A stretch of 16,071 nt of DNA from DAOPZC01 sp035353175 (GCA_035353175.1 DAOPZC010000084.1:1-16071); one strand, 5' to 3'; counted from the first letter of the stretch, positions 1 through 7,036 are shown. Numbers and translations: made by a program. The notes: generated from the sequence alone by a model not told the origin.

Positions 1-617
1 GGCTCGGTCCAGAGCTGGTCGTAGCGGTTGGAGATGCAGGGCGGCAGGTAGGTGGGGTTGGCGAGGATCGAGACCGGCTCGTCGAGGATGCGCAGGTTAT
101 GGGCGAGGTACTCCTTCATCCAGGCTTCGGGGTTGTCGATGGCCACGTCCGGCAGCCAGAGGCGGCGCGGCGTGCCCGCGGCGGTGACGCCCATGATCAT
201 GGTGTCGGCCAGGACGAAATCGAGGCGCTTGAGCAGGGCGGGGTCGATCTGCTGCGCCCAGTCGCGGTCGTTGACCTGAATGCCGACGGGGAGGGGCTGC
301 CCGTTGGCACGGGCTTGCGCGGCGGCGTCGATGAACGCGGCGAGCGCGACGTTGTTCGAGAGCGGCCACTCGCGGCCGAAGTTCTCCAGCACGGCGCTGC
401 GGATGCCGCTCTGCTCCTGGCGCTGTGCGGCTTTCTCGGGGGTCATGCCGCCGCGGAGATGGATATGGTAATCGGTCAGCCGCAAGCCGCGGTCGTGTGC
501 GGCTTCCAGGCGGGCGCGGAAGGCGTCGGTCTGCGGGTAGAGCCAGGCCGCGGGATCCGCGTGCGCGGCGGCCGCGCACAGGGCGATGGAGCAAACGATG
601 TGGAGCAGGTTGCGCAT
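1..617 (-). CDS. Secreted PHP-like metal-dependent hydrolase (3' end beyond window)
   Basis: The reading frame is open from an ATG at 617-615 to the left edge, giving 205 visible residues; the C-terminus lies outside. Residues 1-20 form a signal peptide (hydrophobic core IVCSIALCAAAA, probable cleavage after AHA). Residues 49-54 read DYHIHL, the His-X-His metal-binding motif that opens PHP and amidohydrolase-type domains, followed by a GGMT segment. The remaining sequence (LENFGREW, FVLADTMIMG, ANPTYLP, YDQLWTE) resembles, from memory, the secreted 'PHP domain / metal-dependent hydrolase' proteins common in Planctomycetes and Verrucomicrobia. A weak AAAGG precedes the start by about 6 bases. 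It lies 32 bases downstream of the HAD phosphatase gene on the same strand, so co-transcription is likely. The metal requirement is inferred from the HxH motif; the substrate is unknown and the family call is moderately sure. Confidence 0.75.
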   Translation of the reverse strand, partial: MRNLLHIVCSIALCAAAAHADPAAWLYPQTDAFRARLEAAHDRGLRLTDYHIHLRGGMTPEKAAQRQEQSGIRSAVLENFGREWPLSNNVALAAFIDAAAQARANGQPLPVGIQVNDRDWAQQIDPALLKRLDFVLADTMIMGVTAAGTPRRLWLPDVAIDNPEAWMKEYLAHNLRILDEPVSILANPTYLPPCISNRYDQLWTE

Positions 618-649
618 GGGGCCTTTCGTTAAGGGGTTGCCGCCCGCCC

Positions 650-1318
650 TCACAGGAGGGCTTCGAGTTTCGCGACGGCGGCATCGGTGTCGGAAAAGTC
701 GGGAAGCACGAGGTCGGCGCCCGCGGCCGCGAGTTCGTCGGCCGTGACCCAGCCGGTGGCGACCGCGACGGCTTTGAGGCCGTTGGCGTGGGCGGCCTGG
801 ACGTCGAGGGGGGTGTCGCCGACCAGGATGCGGACGGCGGCGTCGGCCGGAACCCGGGTGACGGCGATGGCCGCGATGGCGGACCGGTCATGGTGTTCGT
901 CGCCGTAGGCGCCGAAGAGGAAGGCGTGGTCGAGGTCCGCGTGGCGCAGCTTGCTCCAGGCGGTGGCGCGCACGTTGCCGGTGATGATGCCGAGCGCGTG
1001 GTTGCGTCCGCTGAGCCGTGCGATCAGCTCGGGAACGCCGGGATAAACGAGCGGCCGGTTTTCGGCCAGCGCGGCATCGATGTCGCGGGCGAGCCGCAGA
1101 AAGAAGTGCTCCTCCTTGGCGCGGGTGCTGGTGACGCCGCACCGGGCGGCCATGGCGCGGACGACATGGGAGTCGGTCGCGCCGACAAAGCACAGGCCCT
1201 CGACGTCGGGGTAGGGCACGCCGTAGGCGGCGTGAAAGGCGGCGCCGAACGCGGCGCGGCCCACGCCGCGCGCGTAGAGGAGCGTGCCGTCGATATCAAA
1301 AAGAAAGGCGGAGCGCAT
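650..1318 (-). CDS. HAD-superfamily phosphatase (phosphoglycolate phosphatase-like)
   Basis: This 222-residue protein carries all the haloacid dehalogenase signatures. Motif I is FDIDGT at residues 7-12, with nucleophile Asp8 and acid/base Asp10. Motif II is IITGN at 111-115 (Thr113), Lys123 is a motif III candidate, and the metal-binding motif is VGDTPLD at 166-172 (Asp168, Asp172). A helical cap lies between motifs I and II (about residues 15-95), as in class C1 HADs such as Gph and beta-phosphoglucomutase. The length is normal for the family and there is no signal peptide, so the protein is cytoplasmic. It would hydrolyse a small phosphate ester by way of an aspartyl-phosphate. The substrate cannot be read from sequence; Gph-like activity is only the nearest guess. 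The Shine-Dalgarno sequence is poor (AAGAAG about 10 bases upstream). It precedes the PHP-like hydrolase by 32 bases. Confidence 0.88.
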   Translation of the reverse strand: MRSAFLFDIDGTLLYARGVGRAAFGAAFHAAYGVPYPDVEGLCFVGATDSHVVRAMAARCGVTSTRAKEEHFFLRLARDIDAALAENRPLVYPGVPELIARLSGRNHALGIITGNVRATAWSKLRHADLDHAFLFGAYGDEHHDRSAIAAIAVTRVPADAAVRILVGDTPLDVQAAHANGLKAVAVATGWVTADELAAAGADLVLPDFSDTDAAVAKLEALL

Positions 1319-1416
1319 AACGGTGCATAGCTTCTTCAGAACAGTTGAACAAGCTCTGAATATAACACGGACGCGCGTGCCATGCGACAGTGAAATGGGG
1401 AATCCGCAGCGAGGGG

Positions 1417-1446
1417 TTGACTTTTTCGACCGCCCCCCCGCATAAT
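1417..1446 (+). promoter_or_regulatory. Sigma70-type promoter for the repeat-protein gene
   Basis: TTGACT at 1417-1422 and CATAAT at 1441-1446 are separated by 18 bases, close to the housekeeping consensus. Transcription would begin near 1453, giving an untranslated leader of about 113 bases before the ATG at 1566. It lies in the divergent intergenic region next to the HAD gene. No comparably good promoter was found for the minus-strand genes. Confidence 0.65.
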
Positions 1447-1565
1447 GAAACTCAAGGTTATCATATGGATCTCAGGGTTGGTTCGTGTTTGGCGCGGCCC
1501 TGTTTCGTTTGCCGCTGCGGCTGGCAGGCGGTAACGAGCGGGAAGAAAGCGAAAAGGAGACGAGC

Positions 1566-4500
1566 ATGAGCATGATCGGAGCGGGTATGAAACGGATGGT
1601 TTCGGCCTTGGGTTTGGCCTTTGTTACGTTCGCCGTCAGCGCGGCAGACCGGACGTGGAGCGGTGCCGGAACCGACAATAATTGGAGCATCGGCGCCAAC
1701 TGGGGCGGCACCGCGCCGGTCGCGGGCGACACCCTCTTTTTCGGAGGCGCGTCCCGGACAAGCAACAGCAACGACATCAGCGACGGCCTCGCGGTTTCCG
1801 GCATCGGTTTCAACCTCGGCGCGGGAGCCTTCGCGCTCGGCGGCTCCGGCATCACTCTGAACGGCAACATCTCGAACTTTTCAGCCAACGCCCAAACCTT
1901 CAACCTGCCGATGACGCTGACCGGCATCCGTACGATCTACGGCTCGAACACCGACTTCACGGTGAATGGCGTCCTGAGCGGCCCCGGTGGCCTGCACCTG
2001 GACTCGACCAACAAAACCGTCACGATCAAGGGCAACAACAGCTATGAGGGCCCGACGTCCGTGACCAACTGCCGCCTGTGGATCACACACGCTAACGCGC
2101 TCGGCAGCACCAACCAAGGCACCGTCGTCTGGGGACGCTTGAACGGCAACCTCACGCTCAGCGGCAACATCGAGGTCGCCGAGCCGATTACCCTCAAAGG
2201 ACAGATCCTGCCGTGGATATCGTCCCTGACTTGCAACAGCGGCTCCAACGTGATCACCGGCCCCGTCTACAAGGAAATCGACGGCCGCATGCGGGTGGAG
2301 GCGGGAAACAACAAGCTGATCTTCCGCGGCGGTCTCATCCATGTCAATGGCGGCCAAATGGCCCTCAATCCCGCCACCGGCGCGGAGATGATCTTTCTGG
2401 ACAAGCCGATCAACTTCGGCACCTCCACCAGCATCCTGACGGAAGAAGGCGGCACCGTCGTGCTCGGCGTTGCGGGCAACACCTTTACCCAACTGCAGAT
2501 CGGCAACCAGAGCAAAGTGCGCCTCGAAGCTTCCAATGCGATTCCGCCTTCCTGCACGCTTGTCATCGGCGCAAGCTGGGCGCAGAACGGGCTTTTTAAC
2601 ATGAACGGGTTCGACGCGACGGTAGCTCTCCTTAGAACAGATGCCCACGCGACCAATCCAGGTTATCTGGCCGTGACCAGCGCCGTGCCGGCCACGCTGA
2701 CGGCCAACCAGGGCGGCGGCTCCACATACGCGGCCGCCTTGGCGGGCGCGGTCCGTTTTGTCAAGAACAGCGGCGGAACCATCACCTTCACCAACGCGTT
2801 CTCGACCACATCCGGTGAAATCGTTCTGAACGCGGGTTCGATCATCGTGGCCGAAAACGCCGGGTTCACCAACAGTGCGAGCATTCGGATCAACGGCGGC
2901 ACGTTTGAAATCCGTAACGGGGCCTCCCTCTCCGACGCGGCCACGGTCAGGGTCTTGGACGGCGCGAAAATCAAGATCAAGGCTGGCGTCACGGAAACCG
3001 TCGATAAGCTGTTTCTGGACGGCGAGCAGCAGGCAGGCGGAACGTGGGGCGCGACCGGCAGCGGCGCGGCCAACGTGAACGACGCCTACTTCACCGGCGG
3101 CGGCGTCCTCAACGTGGTGAGCGGCACGCCCGTCCCTTACGCGGACGCGCTCTGGGACGGCGGCGGCACGGACACCAACCTGAGCACGGCGGCCAACTGG
3201 GACGGCGACATCCAGCCCTCCTTCGAGGGCTACGCGCGCGCAATCTTCGCCTCCGGCGGTGCCTTGGCGACCGTCGACACCCCCGCCGCCTTCTCTAAAA
3301 TGATTTTCAACGCGAATACGAACTTCACGGTGGCGGCCGGCGCGGGCGTCATCACGAACGGCGCGGGCGGCATCAAGGCGGGCGTCCCGAACACCACCTC
3401 GCGCACTTACACCCTCGCGGAAGACATCGTCTTGGGCGATCACCAGTTCTGGAGCATCACCAACAGCGGCGCGGGTACCACAACCCTGAACGTGACCGGA
3501 GCCATATCCGACGGCAACCAGGCGTTCGCCCTGACCAAGCGCGGCAACGGCATCCTGGTTCTCGCCGGCGACAGCTCATACACGGGCAAGACCACTGTGC
3601 AGACCAACGGCTACATCGTCCTCAAGCATGCCAACGCGCTGGGCAGCGCAAGCGGGATCACGGAGATTGAAAACGGCGGATACCTCCGGATCGACGGCGG
3701 CAGCGGCGGCGGGCTCACCATCCCCGAGCCGATCACCATGACGGGCGACCAGGCTCTCGGCTACGGCGGCACACTCCGAAGCAACACCGGCAGCAACATC
3801 TGGACCGGCAAAATCACCTCCAACGGCGCGCGTCTCCGCTGCGAAAGTGGAGCCTGCTTTGAGATCCAGGGTGGCGTCGACGGCTCCTCGCTGGTCTGCT
3901 CGGCCTACGGTAGCCGCTGGATCCGCTTTACCGAGAAACCGATCACCGCCGGCGCGCTCACCAGCCACACGGGTGATGGCGGCGTGATCATCGCGGTCGC
4001 CGGCAACTTGTTCACTTCGTTCAACGCGTGCGGCTATTTCGTGCGCATCGATGTGCCGAACGCCTGGCCGCCCAACTGCTCGCTGACCCAAGGCGACGGC
4101 GGTAACGGTGCCTCGGTGCTGAACCTCAACGGCAACAGTCAGACCGTGGGCCTGTGGCAAACGCAGCGCGACAACTCGGAGCCGCGTATCCTCTTCAGCG
4201 TGGCTCCCGCAACGCTGACGGTCAACCAGAGCGCCAACACCCTGTTCAACGGCAGCGTCACCGGTGCCGTGAGCATCGCCAAGCTCGGGACGGGCAATCT
4301 GACACTGACCAACGCGTTCATCTCGACGTCTGGCAGTTTCGCCGTAAGCAACGGCACGCTGACGGTGTCGAACAAAGGCACATTCGGCCCGAACAGTACC
4401 AACATCTTCGTGGGCGGCACGGGAACTCTGCTTCTGTCCAATTCGGTCGCGATCGCCGACTCGGCGGCGGTCTGGATGCCGGCGGCCGGTACGGCCACGG

Positions 4501-4691
4501 CCAAGATCAACCTCGCACCGGGCGTGAACGAGACGGTCAGTTGGCTCTACTACGGCAGCGTTTACATGCGCGCCGGAACCTATGGTTCCTCCGGTAGCGG
4601 TGCGGGCATCAAGGACGACACGCACTTTTCGGGCACGGGGATCCTTCGGGTGTTGAAGGATCACTCGGGAACGTTGATGAGTTTGCTTTGA
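1566..4691 (+). CDS. Large secreted autotransporter-type beta-strand repeat protein
   Basis: The product has 1041 residues from the ATG at 1566. This start is chosen because AAGGAG lies at 1554-1559, 6 bases upstream, and a signal peptide follows at once (MKRMVSALGLAFVTFAVSA, cleavage before ADRTW). The frame is open back to a GTG at 1485, which lacks these features. The mature protein is rich in Gly, Asn, Thr and Ser, with repeated units of the type G-L-x-L-x-G-x-x-S/N-x-Y-x-G-x-T, as in 'autotransporter-associated beta strand repeat' proteins: a right-handed beta-helix. It consists of two homologous halves (about residues 27-520 and 526-1041). Each begins with a (A)D-x-x-W-x-G-x-G-T-D-x-N block and ends with a G-V-x-E-T-V-x-x-L block, then G-T-W/Y-G-x-x-G-S-G-A. 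No C-terminal beta-barrel, LPXTG or PEP-CTERM tail is visible, so the mode of surface attachment is unclear. It probably serves as an extracellular or surface structural or adhesion protein; the function is inferred from fold only. Confidence 0.85.
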   Translation: MSMIGAGMKRMVSALGLAFVTFAVSAADRTWSGAGTDNNWSIGANWGGTAPVAGDTLFFGGASRTSNSNDISDGLAVSGIGFNLGAGAFALGGSGITLNGNISNFSANAQTFNLPMTLTGIRTIYGSNTDFTVNGVLSGPGGLHLDSTNKTVTIKGNNSYEGPTSVTNCRLWITHANALGSTNQGTVVWGRLNGNLTLSGNIEVAEPITLKGQILPWISSLTCNSGSNVITGPVYKEIDGRMRVEAGNNKLIFRGGLIHVNGGQMALNPATGAEMIFLDKPINFGTSTSILTEEGGTVVLGVAGNTFTQLQIGNQSKVRLEASNAIPPSCTLVIGASWAQNGLFNMNGFDATVALLRTDAHATNPGYLAVTSAVPATLTANQGGGSTYAAALAGAVRFVKNSGGTITFTNAFSTTSGEIVLNAGSIIVAENAGFTNSASIRINGGTFEIRNGASLSDAATVRVLDGAKIKIKAGVTETVDKLFLDGEQQAGGTWGATGSGAANVNDAYFTGGGVLNVVSGTPVPYADALWDGGGTDTNLSTAANWDGDIQPSFEGYARAIFASGGALATVDTPAAFSKMIFNANTNFTVAAGAGVITNGAGGIKAGVPNTTSRTYTLAEDIVLGDHQFWSITNSGAGTTTLNVTGAISDGNQAFALTKRGNGILVLAGDSSYTGKTTVQTNGYIVLKHANALGSASGITEIENGGYLRIDGGSGGGLTIPEPITMTGDQALGYGGTLRSNTGSNIWTGKITSNGARLRCESGACFEIQGGVDGSSLVCSAYGSRWIRFTEKPITAGALTSHTGDGGVIIAVAGNLFTSFNACGYFVRIDVPNAWPPNCSLTQGDGGNGASVLNLNGNSQTVGLWQTQRDNSEPRILFSVAPATLTVNQSANTLFNGSVTGAVSIAKLGTGNLTLTNAFISTSGSFAVSNGTLTVSNKGTFGPNSTNIFVGGTGTLLLSNSVAIADSAAVWMPAAGTATAKINLAPGVNETVSWLYYGSVYMRAGTYGSSGSGAGIKDDTHFSGTGILRVLKDHSGTLMSLL

Positions 4692-4771
4692 GAGCCCGCG
4701 TTAAGTATGGCAATGCTGCATTCTTTCCCTCGTTCATGCCGTCAGCTGCGCGTTGGCTAACCACAGATTCT

Positions 4772-4790
4772 GGCGAAGCGCCCTTTTTTT
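4772..4790 (+). terminator. Possible short-stem intrinsic terminator
   Basis: GGCG (4772-4775) and CGCC (4779-4782) form a small GC stem around a 3-base loop, directly followed by seven T residues (4784-4790). It lies about 80 bases after the stop codon of the repeat-protein gene and before the next promoter. The stem is only 4 bp, so this is a weak call. Confidence 0.4.
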
Positions 4791-4815
4791 CACTCATTTT
4801 TTTGGGGAATGGGTG

Positions 4816-4844
4816 TTGACAGATGGCAAGCCACCGGATACAAT
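4816..4844 (+). promoter_or_regulatory. Near-consensus sigma70 promoter for the long leader / RNA
   Basis: TTGACA at 4816-4821 is a perfect -35 box and TACAAT at 4839-4844 is a five-of-six -10 box, with the ideal 17-base spacer. It is the best promoter in the window. Transcription should start near 4851. No ORF with a plausible ribosome-binding site follows for more than 500 bases, until the NIPSNAP gene at 5376. Confidence 0.8.
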
Positions 4845-4850
4845 ATCGTC

Positions 4851-5329
4851 GAAGGTTGGGAAGAGAGTACCGACCTAAGGGACACATAGGAGAAAGGAGG
4901 CGATTTAAGGATTTATCTTTTCGAAGCTCTGTAGCCCAGGAGCAGACCGTCGGACGAAAGTCCTGATAATGGCCATGGGCGTGTGGAAATCGACTGATCG
5001 GGCGATCGGGCCCACACAGACGATGAGGGGCTTGCCGGATGGAGGAAGTGACCGGGCAACATGCACGGCGGCTTACGCCAGAAAAAAACAGGTTGCCGGC
5101 GGGACCAGTACAAAGTCAGGCAATGCGATACTCATCAGCTGACTGGAAAAATCGGAACGTTTTCACCGAAGCATGAGAAAGGGTAAAGTGGGTAACATAG
5201 CCCCGGGACGCCACAGGGCGAACCGGATGTGTGCGATAGGACAATGCGAAAGGAAGTGTGTTCTGAGTAACGACACAATATGCGGTTACGCATAGGGGTT
5301 CCCTCAAAGATCGAGGGAACCCTTTCTTT
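4851..5329 (+). ncRNA. Candidate structured RNA or attenuating leader (~480 nt)
   Basis: This stretch is bounded by a strong promoter (-35/-10 at 4816-4844) and a strong intrinsic terminator (5296-5329), and has no credible coding frame. It holds many potential helices. GGAC-GAAA-GTCC (4952-4963) has a GNRA tetraloop. GTGTGG (4981-4986) pairs with CCACAC (5012-5017). TTGCCGG (5032-5038) pairs with CCGGGCAA (5052-5059, one bulge). GGCG-GCTTA-CGCC lies at 5067-5079. CTCAT (5131-5135) pairs with ATGAG (5173-5177), enclosing TCGG/CCGA (5152-5155 with 5166-5169). TATGCG-GTTA-CGCATA (5279-5294) directly abuts the terminator. I looked for hallmarks of RNase P RNA, tmRNA, SRP RNA, T-box, and cobalamin, TPP, FMN, glmS and c-di-GMP riboswitches and found none convincing. 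It could be a trans-acting RNA, or a leader that attenuates the NIPSNAP gene. The helices are read by eye, without energy calculation or covariation. Confidence 0.55.
5296..5329 (+). terminator. Strong intrinsic terminator upstream of the NIPSNAP gene
   Basis: GGGTTCCCTC (5296-5305) and GAGGGAACCC (5313-5322) form a perfect 10-bp stem around a 7-base loop (AAAGATC), followed by TTTCTTT (5323-5329). It ends 46 bases before the NIPSNAP start codon, and no promoter is visible between the two. NIPSNAP expression would therefore need readthrough, the layout expected of an attenuator. AAAGGGT at 5178-5184 is exactly complementary to ACCCTTT at 5319-5325 (3' arm plus U-tract) and could act as a competing antiterminator; that is inference. 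Confidence 0.85.
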
Positions 5330-5375
5330 ATCGAGGGGCGTCCGTACGGCCGCCCGCAGAGCAAGGAGAAAAGCG

Positions 5376-6176
5376 ATGATGAGGCGGAGAGGTTTTCTGG
5401 CGGCGGCGGGTGCCGCGGTGGTGACGGCGATCGGGGCGCAAGGACAGGACGTCGCGGCGCCGGCACAGCGGGAGTTCATCGAGATCAAGACGTATACCTG
5501 TTCCAGTGTGGAGAAGCGCGACGCGCTGATGGGCCTTTTCGACACGGCGTTGATTCCGGCGTTGAACCGGCAGGACATCAAGAAAGTGGGCGTCTTTTGG
5601 AGCAGCGGCGAGGTGAACGACGGGAATGCGGCGTACGCGACGAACCTCTACGTGGTGATCCCGCATCCGGCGCTGGAGTCGTTCGTCTCGGAGGACCGCC
5701 GGCTGCTGGCGGACGCGCAGTTCATGCGGGACGCGGCGGCGCTGTTCGGCGCGCCGATGGCCGCGCCGCTGTACGACACCTGTTCGAGCGCTTTGCTGCA
5801 GGCGTTTGCGACGTGTCCGCAGGTGTCCCAGGTGACGGCCTCCGCGGACCGCGTGCTACAGCTCCGCATCTACAACAGCTACACGATCGAGCGCAACGTC
5901 CGGAAGATCGAGATGTTCGAGCAGGGCGGCGAGATCGGGATCTTCCGCGCGTGTGGCATGCAGCCGGTCTTTTTCGGGCAGGCCCTGGCGGGAGACAAAC
6001 TGGCGAACCTGACCTACATGCTGGGGTTCGCCAACAAGGAAGAGAAGGATGCGGCCTGGAAACGGTTCCGAGGCCATCCGGACTGGAACGCGCTGAAAGC
6101 GGATCCGCGCTACAAGGATACGGCGAACAAAATCACGAATATTTTGCTGCGTCCGTCCCGGGGATCACAGCTGTAG
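5376..6176 (+). CDS. Secreted NIPSNAP-family protein with Tat-like leader
   Basis: The product has 266 residues from the ATG at 5376. AAGGAG (5363-5368) lies 7 bases upstream, and the leader MMRRRGFLAAAGAAVVTAIGA starts there. RRRGFLAA resembles a twin-arginine signal. An in-frame ATG at 5280 sits inside hairpins and is not the start. Two ferredoxin-like (dimeric alpha/beta barrel) halves follow. The first covers about residues 33-138, opening EFIEIKTYTC. The second covers about 158-260, with LQLRIYNSY, the FFGQ.LAG segment (199-206), LTYMLGFAN (212-220), then AAWKRFRGHPDWNAL and a terminal ILLRPS. This order is typical of NIPSNAP-domain proteins of PVC bacteria and Bacteroidetes. The bacterial family has no established biochemical role. 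It is bounded by terminators on both sides, hence probably monocistronic and possibly controlled by the upstream leader. Confidence 0.9.
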   Translation: MMRRRGFLAAAGAAVVTAIGAQGQDVAAPAQREFIEIKTYTCSSVEKRDALMGLFDTALIPALNRQDIKKVGVFWSSGEVNDGNAAYATNLYVVIPHPALESFVSEDRRLLADAQFMRDAAALFGAPMAAPLYDTCSSALLQAFATCPQVSQVTASADRVLQLRIYNSYTIERNVRKIEMFEQGGEIGIFRACGMQPVFFGQALAGDKLANLTYMLGFANKEEKDAAWKRFRGHPDWNALKADPRYKDTANKITNILLRPSRGSQL

Positions 6177-6202
6177 GATTCGCCGAGAACACTGAACGTA
6201 GG

Positions 6203-6247
6203 ACGCCCCGCGCCCGGGTCTTGTGACTCCCGCGCGGGGCGTTTGCG
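6203..6247 (+). terminator. Intrinsic terminator after the NIPSNAP gene
   Basis: ACGCCCCGCGC (6203-6213) and GCGCGGGGCGT (6232-6242) form a perfect 11-bp GC-rich stem with an 18-base loop, followed by a short T-containing tail (TTTGC). It lies 26 bases after the NIPSNAP stop and separates it from the convergent rnfE. With no T-run on the opposite side it is mainly a plus-strand terminator, though the stem could also stall minus-strand transcription. Confidence 0.7.
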
Positions 6248-6305
6248 TGTCGTCACGTCGGTTGACGCGCGCGGGCCACCGTTCGACCGCAAACGGCCGT
6301 TTCGC

Positions 6306-6983
6306 TCAGTCGCCGATCTTGCAGAGGGCGCAGTGGCGGCAGTCGAGCTCCAGCGGAAGCGGGGCGGCTTCGCCCCGCTTCCGGGCGGCCACGGCCTGCA
6401 GGTTGTTGATGAAGGCGAGGATCAGCCCGAGGGTGACGAAACCGCCAGCCGGCAGGACGATCAGCACCATGGCGTGATTGTGGATGTTCTGGATGGCGCA
6501 GTCGCCCCAGACGGTGACCGAGCCGTTGCCGAGGAACTCGCGGATCGTCGCGATGATAGAGAGCGAGAGCGTGAAGCCGAGGCCCATGCCCGCGCCGTCC
6601 GCGGCGCTGTAGAGCACGCCGTTTTTGGAGGCGAAGGCTTCGGCGCGGCCGAGGATGATGCAGTTCACCACGATGAGCGGGATGAAAATGCCGAGGCTCT
6701 CGGCCAGCGCGGGCGTGTAAGCCTGCATCAGGAGGTCGACCACCTGGACGAAGGCCGCGATGACGACGATGTAGCAGGGGATACGCACGGCGGAGGGGAT
6801 GATGTTGCGCAGGGCCGAGATGGCGGCGTTCGAGCAGATCAGCACAAAGACGCAGGCCAGGCCCATGCCGAGCGCGTTCTCGAGCGAGGTGGTGAGGGCA
6901 AGGGTGGGGCACATTCCGAGCACCAGACGGAAGGTCGGATTTTCTTTAATGATGCCGCGGGTCAATTCGGAGAGAAAACTCAT
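6306..6983 (-). CDS. rnfE: Electron transport complex subunit RnfE (RsxE), orphan
   Basis: This 225-residue integral membrane protein (E. coli RnfE has about 231) shows the RnfE/NqrD pattern of about six membrane segments. Conserved blocks are GIIKENPTFRLVLGMCPTLA (residues 10-29), SALRNIIPSAVRIPCYIV (56-73) and LGIFIPLIVVNCIILGRAEAFASK (97-120), then the TIREFLGNG block (146-154). Cys25 and Cys108 match the membrane cysteines that in the related NqrD help hold an iron centre. The start at 6983 (MSFLSEL) is aligned with family N-termini; an in-frame TTG at 7013 is less likely. In the Rnf complex this subunit works with RnfA, B, C, D and G to couple ferredoxin:NAD oxidoreduction to ion pumping. 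None of those genes is nearby, which is odd. The tail ends in CRHCALCK, a CxxCxxC motif (Cys215, 218, 221). Confidence 0.93.
   Translation of the reverse strand: MSFLSELTRGIIKENPTFRLVLGMCPTLALTTSLENALGMGLACVFVLICSNAAISALRNIIPSAVRIPCYIVVIAAFVQVVDLLMQAYTPALAESLGIFIPLIVVNCIILGRAEAFASKNGVLYSAADGAGMGLGFTLSLSIIATIREFLGNGSVTVWGDCAIQNIHNHAMVLIVLPAGGFVTLGLILAFINNLQAVAARKRGEAAPLPLELDCRHCALCKIGD
6355..6382. repeat. Perfect 12-bp-stem palindrome within the rnfE tail
   Basis: Arms GGAAGCGGGGCG (6355-6366) and CGCCCCGCTTCC (6371-6382) flank a 4-base loop. The hairpin falls in the part of rnfE that encodes the linker between the last membrane helix and the cysteine tail (around RKRGEAAPLP). Its size and GC content resemble REP-like elements, but only this one copy occurs in the window. 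Confidence 0.7.
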
Positions 6984-7019
6984 GACGGGAAGCCTTTTGC
7001 ATTGAAAAGTCAATTAGTA

Positions 7020-7036
7020 TGCCCAAACTTCGGGCA
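7020..7036. repeat. Inverted repeat in the 95-bp gap upstream of rnfE
   Basis: TGCCC (7020-7024) and GGGCA (7032-7036) are separated by 7 bases, between the 152-residue protein gene and rnfE. On the minus strand a possible -35 (TTGCAT) and a -10-like ATACTA flank this repeat, so it could be an operator within an rnfE promoter. There is no T-run, so a terminator is less likely. Confidence 0.35.

Noticed and set aside
425..1330. 301-codon plus-strand ORF opposite the HAD and PHP genes
   Set aside because: It is antisense to a HAD gene with all its motifs; the product is G/R/V/D-rich low complexity without a family.
1445..1534. A 29-codon ORF (MKLKVIIW...) upstream of the repeat protein
   Set aside because: Its ATG overlaps the -10 box, so it would lie upstream of the transcription start, and it has no ribosome-binding site.
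1881..3443. 520-codon minus-strand ORF opposite the repeat protein
   Set aside because: It is a mirror frame of a GC-rich repeat gene; no ribosome-binding site and no recognisable domain.
4609..4887. 92-codon minus-strand ORF overlapping the end of the repeat protein
   Set aside because: It overlaps a well-supported gene and a promoter, has unbiased composition and no recognisable features.
4952..4995. Hammerhead-like CTGATAA ... GAAA sequence in the leader
   Set aside because: The core should read CTGANGA; the catalytic G is replaced by A, and the required stems and cleavage-site triplet are not arranged correctly.
5041..5080. GAGGAAGTGACCGGGC, resembling the RNase P RNA GAGGAAAGTCCGGGC box
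   Set aside because: The match is interrupted, and the other invariant RNase P segments (GGTAACGCC-type and ACAGAA...GGCTTA) are not found in the right order.
5280..5375. N-terminal extension of the NIPSNAP gene to an in-frame ATG at 5280
   Set aside because: This ATG lies inside a hairpin and the extension would translate through the intrinsic terminator. The ATG at 5376 has a good ribosome-binding site and begins a signal peptide.
6984..7013. rnfE start at the in-frame TTG at 7013
   Set aside because: The ATG at 6983 gives the N-terminus expected of RnfE; the upstream residues (MTFQCKRLPV) have no family match.
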